DNA of 50,850 bases, from contig JAYMGJ010000248.1 of the NCBI GenBank assembly GCA_037178675.1, positions 1-50,850 of the forward strand. The letters run 5' to 3'. Positions 9,917 through 20,826 of the stretch are shown one piece after another. The DNA is from Scleroderma bovista. Taxonomy: Eukaryota > Basidiomycota > Agaricomycetes > Boletales > Sclerodermataceae. Made by a program: the position numbers and the translations under genes. The notes beneath the pieces were generated by a model. It was not told where the DNA came from. It did not search any database and was given only the letters and a program-made list of their open reading frames with translations. Each line of letters opens with the position of its first letter. Within the stretch, counting starts at the first letter, position 1.

Positions 9917-10679
9917 AACAGTGCTCTAGAACCCTTCTTAGGAGCCCTAATAGAGTACAGAACCTTCCCCTTACTGCTCAAGGGAAGACTGCACTTTGGG
10001 AGCACCAAATTTCGCGTTTTTGCTCTACAGAAGCTCAATCCAAGGGATTTGTGACACTCTGTGACCAGCTGTGACTCTACTTGTCATTCCAGGCCCCCTG
10101 ACACTGCTCTTCTGGTCGGATCAATTCTTTTATTATCCCCCAGCCACTCCCATCAGTGGCACTGCTTCAGAAGCTCATCTCCAGATCTAAAGTTCAATAA
10201 ATCATAGGTTGTGCTTCCCTTCTTTCTGAGTCACACAGAGTCACTCTGGCTCACTCTGACTCACTCTGCTGCGCATTATTCATCCCCTCTTGGCATTACT
10301 AATCCCCATTACTCCCCTTACCAATCACTTACCAATCATCCTTCAAATCATGCTTATCATGCTGCTTATCAATTCATGACTCATGCCCCTATGATTCATA
10401 TGCATTATGTCATCGCATATGCTCATTTAGCTTCGATCTACTCATCCCATGCTTTCCCCCCCTCTCTTTTGGGCCCCATGCAATGATTTTTCCATATTCT
10501 TGGTTATACACCCCTTTTTACCTATGTTTTTGCTCTTTCCCTTGGCTCAGCAGCTTGTTCAGGCTCTCCCCATTGATGACTCAGCCTGATTACACTGCTT
10601 ATCAATCGCTTACCAATTTCTTACCAATTTCTTACCAAGCACTTAGTCATTTGTGCTTACAGGGCCACAGCCCCTCCTG

Positions 10680-10734
10680 TATATAAACCAGCAGCCAAAG
10701 GCTGCAAGGAAGTGTCTGCTTCCCCCTCAATAAA
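10680..10734 (+). promoter_or_regulatory. TATA box, hairpin and poly-A signal (copy B)
   Basis: TATATAAA at 10680-10687, then a perfect hairpin GCAGCC-AAA-GGCTGC at 10691-10705, then AATAAA at 10729-10734. The short TATA to AATAAA distance resembles a compact U3/R junction of an LTR. Confidence 0.6.
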
Positions 10735-11238
10735 GCGACCACATTCACTCTCCCTCTCTGTCTATAAGCTCCCTCTTTGTCTTTGGACTTGTAGGTCACC
10801 CAGTGCTGGCCTAAAGCTCCTATATTGCTGTTTATCAGATATATCTTGTATCTGATCATTTCTCTAGGCTGAAGCGCAGTCTAGCATCACTGTCCACTCC
10901 ATCCCATCACTGTCCATCGCATTCTTGAAGCAGGAACTGTCCCCTTGCTTCCCTGTTGCTCCATCACTGCTGTTACACCCCTGTTGCCAATCTATCATCG
11001 CTCTTCTATCCCAGGACTCTTCCTAACCACTGTGGTAGGAGTCAATACCATCCCCAGTCGCATTCCATCCCCATCAGAAGCCCTTCCCTTCCCTCCTGCA
11101 TCCTGCCTGAAGGCGTGCAGCACATCCCCCTGAGGAGATTAAATACCAGAAACGCAAAGGAAGACCACCACTCGCATATTGCTGTCATTTGGTGTTGGTT
11201 GTTGGTTGTTCTGACCTCTTCCCTCACTTAGGCGCACA

Positions 11239-12075
11239 ACGGGCAGTGTCAGGGGGTATATCAGCTTCCTGGAGGTTCTCATAGAAGTCTTGGGCTAGCT
11301 GGGCCATTTTGTCTGACCTATTGATAAAAGTAGGGTTGTCCGGTGGAGAGGATGAGTCACGGAGTTCAATGATCGTATCTCTTGGCTTTTTCTCTTTGCC
11401 TGATTGAGACCAGGGGCGACTGGTAGGAGATTCACACTCGAGTTGGACCTTAAGGGCTGTCTGGTCTCATATTGAGTTATGGTTGGATTGCTCGTAGAGT
11501 GTAAATATGTTCTCGTAGTTCAGCACTGGTCAGGAGTTTGTTGTCCTCACTCAAGGTTGAGTCATTCAGAGTTCTGCTGATTTGGGTTTGGATGTCTTTT
11601 ATTTTCTTAGAGATTCTTGGAGTTGAGGTGCATGCTCTGTTTCTTAAGATTGCAATGCAGCGGTCTTTAAAAGACTTGAGGCATTTTTGGGGGTTCAATC
11701 CATGCAAGCAGTTAGAGTGGCACAATTTCAGGTCATCCTTGAGATGGGCCAGTTCTGAGGTAATGCGTGTCACCACCTCTCTGTCTTTGAGCAGGTTGGT
11801 GTTTAAGCTCCAGTGTCCTTTCCCTATAAAGGGCATACTACGTCGGGAGACCCTAATGGAAACCAACTGGTGGTCTGTGTAGACTTGGGGTGGTGAGATG
11901 TTCCAGTCATTGCAGAAGGGGACCATCTCATCTTTAATGTAGATGTGGTCAATGCGGGACTGGAATCCCCCCTGTCCAGCTGACTGGGCGAAAGTGAAAG
12001 CCAGGGAGTCTGGGTTGGAGTGTCTCCACCCATCACGCAGGATGTGAGGTAAGGTTCCTCAAGGCTTAATGTCAC
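11239..12075 (-). pseudogene. LINE AP-endonuclease C-terminal half and linker
   Basis: On the minus strand the frame reads LPHILRDGWRHSNPDSLAF, then QSAGQGGFQSRIDHIYI, then VYTDHQLVSIRV. These are the SRIDHIY and DH motifs of the exonuclease-endonuclease-phosphatase (APE) domain that nicks target DNA for LINE insertion. A Lys/Arg-rich linker follows (KSFKDRCIAILRNRACTSTP). After a break near 11475 one reads KKPRDTIIELRD and DKMAQLAQDFYENLQEAD, leading into 8900. The N-terminal half of the endonuclease is absent right of about 12075, so this LINE is 5' truncated or rearranged. The DH pair needed for catalysis is present, but the gene is broken by insertions and frameshifts. Confidence 0.85.
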
Positions 12076-12508
12076 AGCTTGTTATCGACCTCCCCTTCTT
12101 TCTACTCCTTTGGCAGTCTTTGTGTCATCAGTGTGTTCATTTTGCCATTGGACTTATTTGTTTGGCTTCAGATGCCAGTCAACTTGTATATCTCCCACCT
12201 CTAGCATGTACATTTTGTGCCTATGTTATCACCTCAGTCCATTACAGCCATTTTGTCAGCACTTGATACACTTGGTGTATTCATGTGCCCTTTCTGAATC
12301 TGTCTCACCATCCAATAGGATTTTCAGGTCATGCTCTTGATGTCCACATGCTCTCGCAAGGACTGCTGTTGCTGTCCCTTTTTCAACAGCATGTTCGGGA
12401 TATCAGTTCTGGGCAGTATAGCCTTGCTTTCTGTTGCTCTGTAGTTGCTGAGAGCAACAAAATGTTCTAATGGATATCTCCATTTTATCTATTGGCCAAG
12501 TCTGAGAC
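12076..12508. other. Unassigned spacer
   Basis: About 430 bp between the LINE endonuclease and the copia target duplication. Short open frames exist but show no motif. I see no gene or repeat here. Confidence 0.4.
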
Positions 12509-12513
12509 CCATC

Positions 12514-13094
12514 TGTTGAGAAAGTAGGTGCTTAGTCATCACTAGCACGTGACTTTCCTAGAGACTTGACACATGATGTGTCTGGACTCAACAACTTCCA
12601 TGTGATAGTCTATGTCACATGACTGGTTATCAAAGTACCAACTAACCAGAGTCATATCGCTTATCTATGACATCATAGAGATAAGCAGAGATAATGTTCC
12701 TTCCAGAACATTCTTATGGGTCGTTCTAGACCATTTCTTATCTCTTATCATACTTATGACATACTGTGGTGTTCTACGAGGTTCTACGAGTTTCCACAGG
12801 ACTACTATGTTAGGAAGGTACTTATCTGCCTGTCCTATTATGGACATATGGACATTCCATATTTTACATGGTCTGTGCGTGGCTCAGACATATAAATACC
12901 CTTATGATTCTTAGTATAGAGTAGGATTCTACCCACTGTTTATCCTCTACTCTTATACAAGAGACTCTCAACCTACCTTCAGTATCCACTTCAAGTTTGA
13001 ACCAACTAACAAGAGTGAGTTAGAACTTCATTATCATTCTTGTTAGGCCCGCTGTGCTTGCCTTGTGTCTATACAAGAGCAGTGCTTCCCGTTA
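12514..13094 (+). repeat. Copia 5' LTR
   Basis: 581 bp, TGTTGAGAAAG...TTCCCGTTA. It differs from the 3' LTR at about 12 positions, all transitions but one, with seven of them at CpG sites intact in one of the two copies. Confidence 0.97.
12891..12898 (+). promoter_or_regulatory. TATA box of copia LTR
   Basis: TATAAATA, about 200 bp before the LTR end; the same box is at 21204-21211 in the 3' LTR. This is the expected U3 promoter position. Confidence 0.7.
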
Positions 13095-13110
13095 GGTTAT
13101 GAGCCCCATC
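13095..13110 (+). promoter_or_regulatory. Copia primer-binding site (half-tRNA type)
   Basis: GGTTATGAGCCCC starts immediately after the LTR. Its complement, GGGCTCATAACC, equals the anticodon stem-loop of fungal initiator tRNA-Met (CAT anticodon), not the tRNA 3' end. Drosophila copia is known to prime from a cleaved initiator tRNA in this way, so a half-tRNA primer is inferred. Confidence 0.7.
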
Positions 13111-13123
13111 TAGGCAAACTCCT

Positions 13124-15506
13124 GTGATGTTGTTACTCTTGTCTGCCAACAAGAGGATGGATAGGAACGCCGAAGACCGGTTCACTTGGAGATTGTTTCT
13201 TGGCGTCATGCAGTTCTTGATTGCCATCCGAGGGGTTACTGCTTTTGTAAACCCTCACCCAATTATTTCCGCAGAGTTATGCTTTGCTATGTTCTTGATC
13301 ACATTTTTCACTTTAGTCATGGAAATGAATCAGGTCCCTGATGGGTGACGGTTCAGAGTACAGGCTACTGCTGAGGATCGTCAAGGTCGATGGACCGTAA
13401 CCCTTGAGAGAGATCAGTTACGATCAAATCAGGAACAGTCTGCAATTGAGGCGGCTGCTAGAAGGGATCAGGATCAATGTCTGTTTGGGGATGCTGGTGC
13501 TCCAACTATGAGAGACCTACTAGAGCGACATGCCCTAGACCACGCAGATAACTTTCTAGCAGTGCACCCTTTGAGTGGCATGCAGATTCCTCTTCCACAG
13601 TACAGAGCAAGTTTGCTGGCTAATGAGAGACATGTTCTCGATCAAAATGGAGTCCCTTACGGGGGCAGTCCACCAGATTACTTATTGCTCATACCTGGAG
13701 AGAATTGCACCATCTCTGCTATGGTTCAGTCATTACCTTCCCCTAGTAATACTAGTGGCAAGTTTATAGGATTGACTAACCAAGCCAACAGACTATTTCC
13801 TATTCGTTTTCAGGTAACAAACCTTTCTACACCACCTCCTTCCTACATTGACTCTACCATTCAAGAACAAGAAGATGATGTTGTCTTTCTCCGTACCCAG
13901 TCTGGAAACCGTACTCACCAAAGAAGCTCTGAACCAGTTATTGGAACCCGTGCACGACTCAGTTCAGTGAGAGGAGAGATTGCGGAGCCTATACATAGGT
14001 CCAGCTCGAACTCACCACTCTCCAACTCCCTATTTCGACCACACAACTAGAGGAAACGAATCAACGAGTATGGGCCTCTATATGCCCACTCATTCTCGTG
14101 CTTTATCGCCCATTGTGGCCAAGTTTATTCCAAAACAATATTCGCATGAATCCTCTATCCTTTCCACTGATTCACAGTTCGATCCCTATGATCACTTTCA
14201 TAACCCCATGTTGGATCCACGCTATCTAGTGTTCCTTCTTCAACCCCTTTACCAGCAAGTATGAAACCCAGCTCCAAACTTCTTTTCCTGCATAGTTGTT
14301 CCTCTTGAACGACTCATCTATTTACAGCCTCAAGAATATCTGTCTCCAGTAGTGCACCTTGAAGAGTCTACTATCCTGTGCACTCGGACCGAGTTTACAA
14401 TTAGTCTGACTACCTATCCAGAAGATCATTGAGGTTTTATTCTAGGCTATACTCCCTCCATTGTCAACCTCTTTCCCACTGGCCAGGGAGATATTTTCTC
14501 TCTGTTCTTCCTCAAAGAAGACATCTGTTACCCCTGGCTATGGAGTATTGGTTTGCGCGTTGCTTGCAACCAAACCCACTTTAAACAAGCATGGCAACAA
14601 GGAGAAATAGATTTTGGGAAAGAAGAACCTGGGAGATTTTTCCATTCTTTATGTTTTATCCAAAAGAAATTTGCTAAATTCGTCATTGACATAGGTCTTT
14701 ATGTCATTAACCCAGAGGCAAATAAGATTGCTGTCTGCAATCGAGAGGCGCTTGCTGCTAACCTCGCCCTGGGTGTTGATGAAAGAGGCGATTGGTCTCT
14801 TAGCCAAGATTTTTGGCAGTACTTTACAGATATGAATGGTGCCAACATACCCAATGCCCCTTCATCCCCTGTACCTTACGTGTGAGACATCATTGAGTAT
14901 TTATCTGTTCTCAATTTTGATCCAAAGTTACATCATCATTTTAACGCTTTCTCTTTTCAAATGCTTCTCTTCTTCTGTAACAAAACTATGCTTTCCGAGG
15001 ATTCAGTGCAGTTAAAACTTTGCTCTTATATTCCTTTTACAACAATATCCACAGATTATCAGGTTGCTAACTATGAAAAATTTCCTTTTTCCTCTTGCAC
15101 ACTTGAGTTTATGTCCTACTATTCAACAAGTTTTGCTGAGCTTGTGGGATCTTCTACGAAGATTCCTAATCCGCATTACTTTGCTGAATTGGACTTCATC
15201 AGTGCAGAGGAAATGGAGTGGCAAAGAACCCCTGGATATTATGGAGCAGAGTATTTGTCGAAGGAAGGACAGAGAAAAGAGAATCAAAAGGATCAAGTCA
15301 CAATGAACAGGTGTTGGCGAAGAGTAGAAAATAGGGATAGGCATCTTATGGGATTACTACCACCACATTGGAGACCTGGATCACATAATGGAAAACATCA
15401 ACAAAGACGATATCAAAGGCATGGTATTGTACCACAACTTACTCTTTCCATTCCAAATGGAGAAAATAGTTTCACTGACCTTTTTGCCTTTTTATCTTTG
15501 CTCTAG
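13124..15506 (+). pseudogene. Extra coding region between PBS and gag (unknown family)
   Basis: About 790 codons in two frames. Frame one runs 13124-14050 with a single TGA at 13346. Frame two runs 13980-15506 with TGA at 14262, 14430 and 14883 and ends with TAG. The frames overlap at about 14000, indicating one frameshift. The N-terminus has two hydrophobic stretches (FLGVMQFLIAI and AMFLITFFTLVM). The middle reads as ordinary globular protein (LPQYRASLLANERHVLDQNG, ANKIAVCNREALAANLALGV). The last 80 residues are basic (KEGQRKENQKDQ, RRVENRDRHLMG). No Gag, env or enzymatic motif is recognised. Gag proper starts two bases after the stop. Most copia elements have gag directly after the PBS, so this is an extra module or captured gene. 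Coding nature is moderately certain; function is unknown. Confidence 0.6.
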
Positions 15507-15507
15507 A

Positions 15508-16308
15508 ATGTCAACCAAAGATCTTTCCACTTATGTGCCAATTTTTGATGGAACAAATTTCAAGGATTGGTATGACAGGTTGGAAGCTTTTGCTATGGCG
15601 ATGAAATGTGATGGTCCAATGACCGAGGACCCTCCTGCTGGTGCTGCAGATCTTGCTGCCTTTAACATTATAGACTGACAAATGCGAGGCATGATACGCC
15701 TTCATCTTGGGCCTTCGTACCAGTCTCATGTTAAAGCCACTGCAAAGTTGACTCTAGAAGACCTTCACACTGCTTTTGGGACTCCAGGACATATCAGTAT
15801 GCTGGTCGAAATGAGGTCTTTATTCCAACATCATATGAAGACAGGCTCAAACGCTGTTCATGAGGCAAATAACCTCATTGAGTGTGCAGCTCACCTTTCT
15901 ACTGCTGGACTTGCTCTTGCAGATCACGTTATTGTGATGGCCATCCTTATGGCTTTACCACCGGATTGGGAACACATTGTTTCCACCCTTTGTTCGACTC
16001 TTATGGCCGATAACCAGTGCACTGTTGCTGCTATAACGAGTACTATCCAGCATGAACAGATGCGACGACAGGCCAGAAAAGGGAAGTCCACAGTTACTCT
16101 TCATGACCATATTTCAGAGCAAACATCTTTCGCTTCTGAGTATCAAGAGACTTCCGGAGCCACTCTAGCAGCTCGTCTTACAAATGTGAAACCTGCAGTC
16201 CATCCCTCTTTTCAGGGGAGTGGTAATAGAGGAGGAAAAGGCAAGCAACCTATTCACGAAGCACAATGCAACCAGTATCCACGCTGTGTCTTTCAGGGAT
16301 ATCGTTAG
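15508..16308 (+). pseudogene. Copia Gag (UBN2-type)
   Basis: Starts MSTKDLSTYVPIFDGTNFKD-WYDRLEAFA, the characteristic opening of copia Gag, where the particle protein's conserved F-G-x-N-F-x-W core lies. It continues TLEDLHTAFGTPGHISMLVE, MKTGSNAVHEANNLIE and MAILMALPPDWEHIVSTL, all typical of the UBN2/retrotran_gag_2 family. A TGA at 15676 interrupts it and TAG at 16306 ends the frame. No CX2CX4HX4C zinc knuckle is seen. A Gly/Lys-rich tail (GSGNRGGKGKQ) precedes the stop. The reading continues after 16308 in another frame. Confidence 0.85.
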
Positions 16309-17018
16309 AATCATTTTCCGAACAAGTTTTGTCCCATAGGTCGCCAGCACATTTTTTATGACCAAAATGGTAAGCAGATTTGTTGTCAACCATAAGTCGT
16401 CTGTCCTCCCACTGGAGGAAGTAATAATCGTGGGGGAGCAATTTCTCGAGGTCATGGACGAGGTCGTGGCAGAAAAAGAGGAAAGGGCAAAGGACGAGGC
16501 AGAGGAGCCACTCATGTTCAATTTGATGAGTCCCTCCAATATTATGATGAACTGCACTTTGAGGACTTTCAGGACTATACTGCAATGGCGGTAGATGAGG
16601 TTAGCACCTCTTGTCTTACGGAGATTCCCACATCTCCAACTCTCGAGTCCCTCGATATTGAGTTGGATGAGTATAACGCAGAATGAGTATAACGCAGAGA
16701 GGCCTATGGCACCATACTCTGAAGAGGCTGCTAAAGCCTTATGGTCCGATGAAACCATGGGACCTTCAAGCTTCAATGATATTCAACAGCTATGAGGATG
16801 GTCCATCTCAAATGTCCTGTGCGTTGATTCCCATTCCACAGCCGCAATCAGAACTTAATCCCATCCAATTCTCCCATCCAGAAACTTTTGTTTCTCGGAA
16901 TGATTGGGAAGAGTCTGAAGATGAGGATTTTGTATGACTAGCAAGGCGTAGTGACTCTATTTGTCCAAACAGTTCTTTATACTGTGAATTTGGGAATCAG
17001 GACAAACATTATTCTTTC
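16309..17018 (+). pseudogene. Copia gag-pol linker, RG-rich then acidic
   Basis: In one plus frame an Arg/Gly/Lys run (GHGRGRGRKRGKGKGRGRG) is followed by an acidic, Tyr-rich stretch (DELHFEDFQDYTAMAVDE). This run may replace the usual zinc knuckle as the nucleic-acid binding part. From 16683 the frame is shared with the protease ORF and is broken by TGA at 16935. The reading frames shift at least once near 16600-16690, where GAGTATAACGCAGA is tandemly duplicated. Confidence 0.6.
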
Positions 17019-17906
17019 ATGGATAAGGATGGTCATATCCGATTCAATGAAATGAGTTCTGATATCTTTTATGTTGATCTCTCCTTCGATGGTCAACAGG
17101 AGTATCAGAGAAACTTTTGTATTCCTCACCTTATTATTGCTGGATTAACTTTCCTGGGTTTTCCTGCAGAAGTTCACTTTTATGGGGGAGAATTCCTCTG
17201 TGAATTATGTGGAGAGGAACATGCCTTATTCTGTGCCAGACCCCATAGCGACAATGACAAGTATATTCAAGCAGCCCTTGATATAGCAAGGAGAAATAAA
17301 TTTACACCTCGGCAACCAACCATACCAATTCCTTCGAGTTCAACATTCCTTGTTAATCGAGATGCTAAGTGCAGTCTTTGTCATTCTTTATGTGATTCCA
17401 CTCTGTGCATGGAGTGTGAGAATAAACAAAAAGACGGCAGTGTACTAATTCTTTTGGACTCAGGAGCTTCTAAGCATTGTACACCTCACTTTGAGGATTT
17501 TATAGCCTATAAGCCCTATAAAGCAAAGAAATACTTGATTACTGCAGACAAGAATATGGTGATAGAGAAACTCGGACTTGGTACCATTTTAATGGTCCAT
17601 TATGGCACAATAATCCGGTTGACAGATGTTGAATATTGTCCCACTGTCACTTTGAGATTAATCTCCACTGGACAGCTCACCGAGAAAGGTTACTCGCTGA
17701 GTACAACTGCCTCTGGCACAAGACTCTTTGCTCCTAATGGCGACTTGTATTTGCAGTTGGACCCGATAGCAAGTACTGGGCCCCTTCACTATGTTTGTGT
17801 ACTTTTGCAGTGCATAGATGAACGGGTACAAGTCATTAGTTTGAAGAAAGATGAGTATTCCCTTTGGCACCATCAAATGGGTCATCCATCGAAAAATGCC
17901 ATTTAA
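17019..17906 (+). pseudogene. Copia protease and GAG-pre-integrase
   Basis: The aspartic protease motif is LILLDSGASKHCTPHFEDF. It is followed by VEYCPTVTLRLISTGQL and, at the end, the GAG-pre-integrase box SLWHHQMGHPSKNAI. Upstream are two Cys-rich clusters, CELCGEEHALFC and CSLCHSLCDSTLCMEC, which look like metal-binding knuckles placed directly before the protease. TAA at 17904 ends the frame; the next codons (HLHSAT) continue the domain, so the stop is a mutation. Protease would cleave the Gag-Pol precursor. Confidence 0.9.
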
Positions 17907-18560
17907 CATTTGCATAGTGCAACTAGGAACCTTAAAGAAATTGCTGTTCCTGCCGATCTTACTCCTTGTTCAGGGTGTGCAGTTGGGAAGATGGCTGAGA
18001 AACCTTTCACCATTTCTTATACCCGCACCACAAAACCCCTAGAACTCATCCATTTGGATCTTTGCGAGTTCCCTGTTCTATCTTATTATCATTGCCAATA
18101 TGTGGCTACTTTTATTGACGATTTCTCTGCCTTCGCATGCATATACCCTAGACACCTTCCGCATCTTTCAGGAGTTTAAAGCCTGGGCTGAGAATTCGCT
18201 CGGTGCGAAACTCCTTCGATTGTGTTCGGATCATGGGGGAGAATTAGGACGAATGAGTTTTCTGCATTCATGCACCAGTTGGGCATTGAGCAGCAGTTTT
18301 CTTCGCCTGATACTCCTCAGCAGAGTGGTCGTGCAGAACGATTTAATAGAACTATGGTTGAAAAGGAAGAAGCGATGAGGCACTCCTCATTCCTACCTTC
18401 GAACATGTGGCAATTTGCATTGGAGACTTCCATGCATGTCTATAATCGCCAACCTTTTCACAGATCTAAATGGAAAACCCCTATGGAGCAATGGAAAGGC
18501 AAAGTACTGGATGTTTCATACTTCCGTGTCTTTGGTTGTCTTGCTTATGTTTATTAAAAA
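17907..18560 (+). pseudogene. Copia integrase core
   Basis: CSGCAVGKM completes the HHCC zinc domain begun at WHHQMGHPS. The catalytic triad is visible as HLDLCEF..VATFIDDFSAF, then LCSDHGGEL, then ERFNRTMVEKEEAMR. A small deletion between 18150 and 18185 and a frameshift near 18235 separate the second Asp from the first. FRVFGCLAYVY ends the frame with TAA, after which the protein continues in another frame (QPMIFLGYKSGSKAYRFLN). This is the RNase H-fold integrase that inserts the cDNA; it is inactive here. Confidence 0.9.
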
Positions 18561-19233
18561 GGATCAACACAATAAGCTCCAGCCAAAATCTCAACCTATG
18601 ATATTTCTAGGTTACAAGTCTGGATCAAAAGCATATCGATTCCTAAACAGAGAAGGGAGAGTCGTCATATCCGCAAATGTGATTTTCGATGAAACTGTCT
18701 TTCCAAGATGTGTAAAGAGTGCTGAAGAACCATGCACAAATGAAGTTAGCTGTGAAGACCACGAAGAAGAGGATCGTGAAGATGAGATGGAGGTCACTCC
18801 TCCACCAATCAATAGCGAATCAAATATTCCTTACCTGTCCACATATGATCCACCACAATCTAGTGTGCAGGAAACTGTTGAGCCACCAGCTAAACCTTCT
18901 GGAAGTACAGCTCACCCTACTAGGATTCCGTCATCGGTTAAGAAAACAATTGTTACTCCAAAAACAAGTTTGGAGAATGTGAGGTTTAAACCTTATCCTG
19001 ATTCTTCTGTCCCTAGACAGTCAGGTCGTATTAGAGTTGTACCGACTAGACCAGATAACGTCTATGGTGAGAATGCACATCCTGTAGAGGCTGAGAAACT
19101 CGCCGAAGCAGAGAGTAAAGTGCAAGAAGATCATTTAACCTTAGGATTTGGGACTTATGGGAAAAGTCAAAACCTAGTGGATTTACATCGCTTGCATCAT
19201 AGATTTCTTGAACTTTCTGATGTCAAAAGCTGA
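18561..19233 (+). pseudogene. Copia integrase C-terminal region
   Basis: Open frame following the GYKSGSKAYR-type box, then VISANVIFDETVF, a standard copia feature. An acidic stretch (EDHEEEDREDEMEV) and a Pro/Ser-rich low-complexity region follow (PPQSSVQETVEPPAKPSGS). It ends just before the RT domain in a different frame. No chromodomain is seen. Confidence 0.75.
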
Positions 19234-20248
19234 ACCACCCTCTCCACGGATTCCAGTACAGTATAGGGATATTTTGAGATTACCAGCCAATGAGAAGAAG
19301 GCTTGGGATAGTGCCTGTCAAGGCGAGATAGACGCACTTTGGAAGTGCCAAGTATGGTCACTTACCAATCTTCCTCCAAATCGTAAACCAGTTAAGTGTC
19401 GCTGGGTTTTTGCCATAAAATCTGATGGTTGCAAACATGCATGTCTAGTGGCAAAAGGTTTTTCACAGGAATACGGAGTAGATTATGAAGATGTTTTCTC
19501 ACGCATCACAAGATTTGAGTCCGTTTGAATAGTACTTGCACTGGCTGCACAGAATGCTTGGAGCCTTCAAGCTTTGGACATAAAAACTGCCTTCCTATAT
19601 GGCAACCTCGAAGAGGAGATCTATATGGAACAGCCAGAAGGCTTTGTTAGAAAGGGAAGAGACGAGAGAAAAGTTTACCGCCTCTTGAAAGCTCTTTATG
19701 GGTTGAAGCAAGCTGCTTTAGCGTGGAATATCGAGCTTCACAAGTCCCTTCAAAAACTAGGCTTTAACCGTGTCATTTCCAATGCTGGGATTTATGTTCA
19801 CCAGGGAGTTACTGGGAACAAAAAGGTCAAAGTCCTTCTCATCCTGATCATCTACGTTGATGATGTTCTTTTCACCAGATCTGATCCAATGTATCTCGGG
19901 ATGATGAAAGAAAAATTCATGAAGGTCTGGGAATGCCGCAACCTTGGGGCTGCAAAGGAGTATCTTGGGATGGAAATCCAACAAAACCTATTGACAGGTT
20001 CTTTAATTGTTGATCAGGTGAAATACTTGGACAAAATCCTGAAGCATTTCAATATGCAAGATTGTAATCCTGCAAATACCCCACTTCTGGAGAAATACAA
20101 ACCAATGGCGAGTTCTGGAGAATCAAATTCCAGGTTATGTTCCCAATATCAATCTGTGATTGGTTCACTCCTCTATCTTATGCTAGGAATGAGACCTGAC
20201 ATTGCATTTGCGGTCATCAAGATGTCTCTTCTCTGCGAATCCAACTGA
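19208..20248 (+). pseudogene. Copia reverse transcriptase (RVT_2)
   Basis: Motifs in order: AWDSACQGEIDALWKCQVWSL, CRWVFAIKSDG, LVAKGFSQEYGVDYEDVFS, then TGA at 19526-19528 where Arg is expected before IVLALAA. Next come LDIKTAFLYGNLEEEIYMEQ, VYRLLKALYGLKQAALAW and the catalytic IIYVDDVLF. The region ends with SVIGSLLYLMLGMRPDIAFAV and TGA at 20246. Apart from two TGA codons the domain is intact. It copies element RNA into cDNA in the cytoplasmic particle. Confidence 0.95.
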
Positions 20249-20826
20249 AGATCATCTCAATCATGCCAAATATATCTTTTGCTATTTATGAGCGAATAGA
20301 GAGTGTGACATTGAGTATAAAAGAGAATCTTTGTTGCAAGTGGAAGGTTATGTCGATGCCGATTGGGCTTCTGACAAAAATGACCAGAAATCCTGTACAG
20401 GTTTTACCGTGTTGTTTAACACCTCTCCAGTTTCCTGGGTTAGCCAGAAACAAAAGACCATAGCCACTTCAGCCACTGAAGCTGAGTATATGGCACTTTC
20501 TGATGCTGCAAAACAGATATGTTGGATCAAGTCTTTACTTGAGGAATTGTTTTTTTTTCAGATTCCACCTATCATCTTATATGAGGACAATATGGGTTCC
20601 ATATTCTTAGCGCAGAATCCCGCACAAGAAAGATGAACGAAACATATTGATATTCGTCATCATTTTATTTGCGAATGCATACAAGAAAGAAAGGTCATTC
20701 AATTACGACATATCTCTACTGATAAACAGTTAGCAGATATTTTTACGAAAGCCCTTGGCAAGATCAAGTTCTTGGGTTTTAAAGACTTTCTAGTCACCGA
20801 CTTGCGACGTATCAAGTCTGGGGGAG
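20249..20826 (+). pseudogene. Copia RNase H
   Basis: VEGYVDADWASDKNDQKSCTGF, SWVSQKQKTIATSATEAEYM, the EDNMGS-type box and, after a TGA at 20634, TKHIDIRHHFICE and QLADIFTKALGKIKF. All are standard copia RNase H residues, with the D-E-D acidic set visible. It would remove template RNA during reverse transcription. It runs directly into the polypurine tract. Confidence 0.93.
20814..20826 (+). promoter_or_regulatory. Polypurine tract of copia
   Basis: AAGTCTGGGGGAG directly abuts the 3' LTR, the classic plus-strand primer position. Confidence 0.9.

Larger units (their letters stand above)
8901..11238 (+). mobile_element. LTR-like element, copy B (2338 bp)
   Basis: It runs from TGTCACGCACCAAACGTG to ACTTAGGCGCACA. 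ACGG is duplicated at 8897-8900 and 11239-11242; removing the insert with one copy restores the LINE codons D-T-A-R-A-A-A-K. It contains a TATATAAA box, a hairpin and an AATAAA signal in the order expected of an LTR. No gag/pol is present. Two truncated relatives occur at 48465-48787 and 49916-50262. The length is large for a fungal LTR, so a non-autonomous retroelement with a similar layout is possible. Confidence 0.75.
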
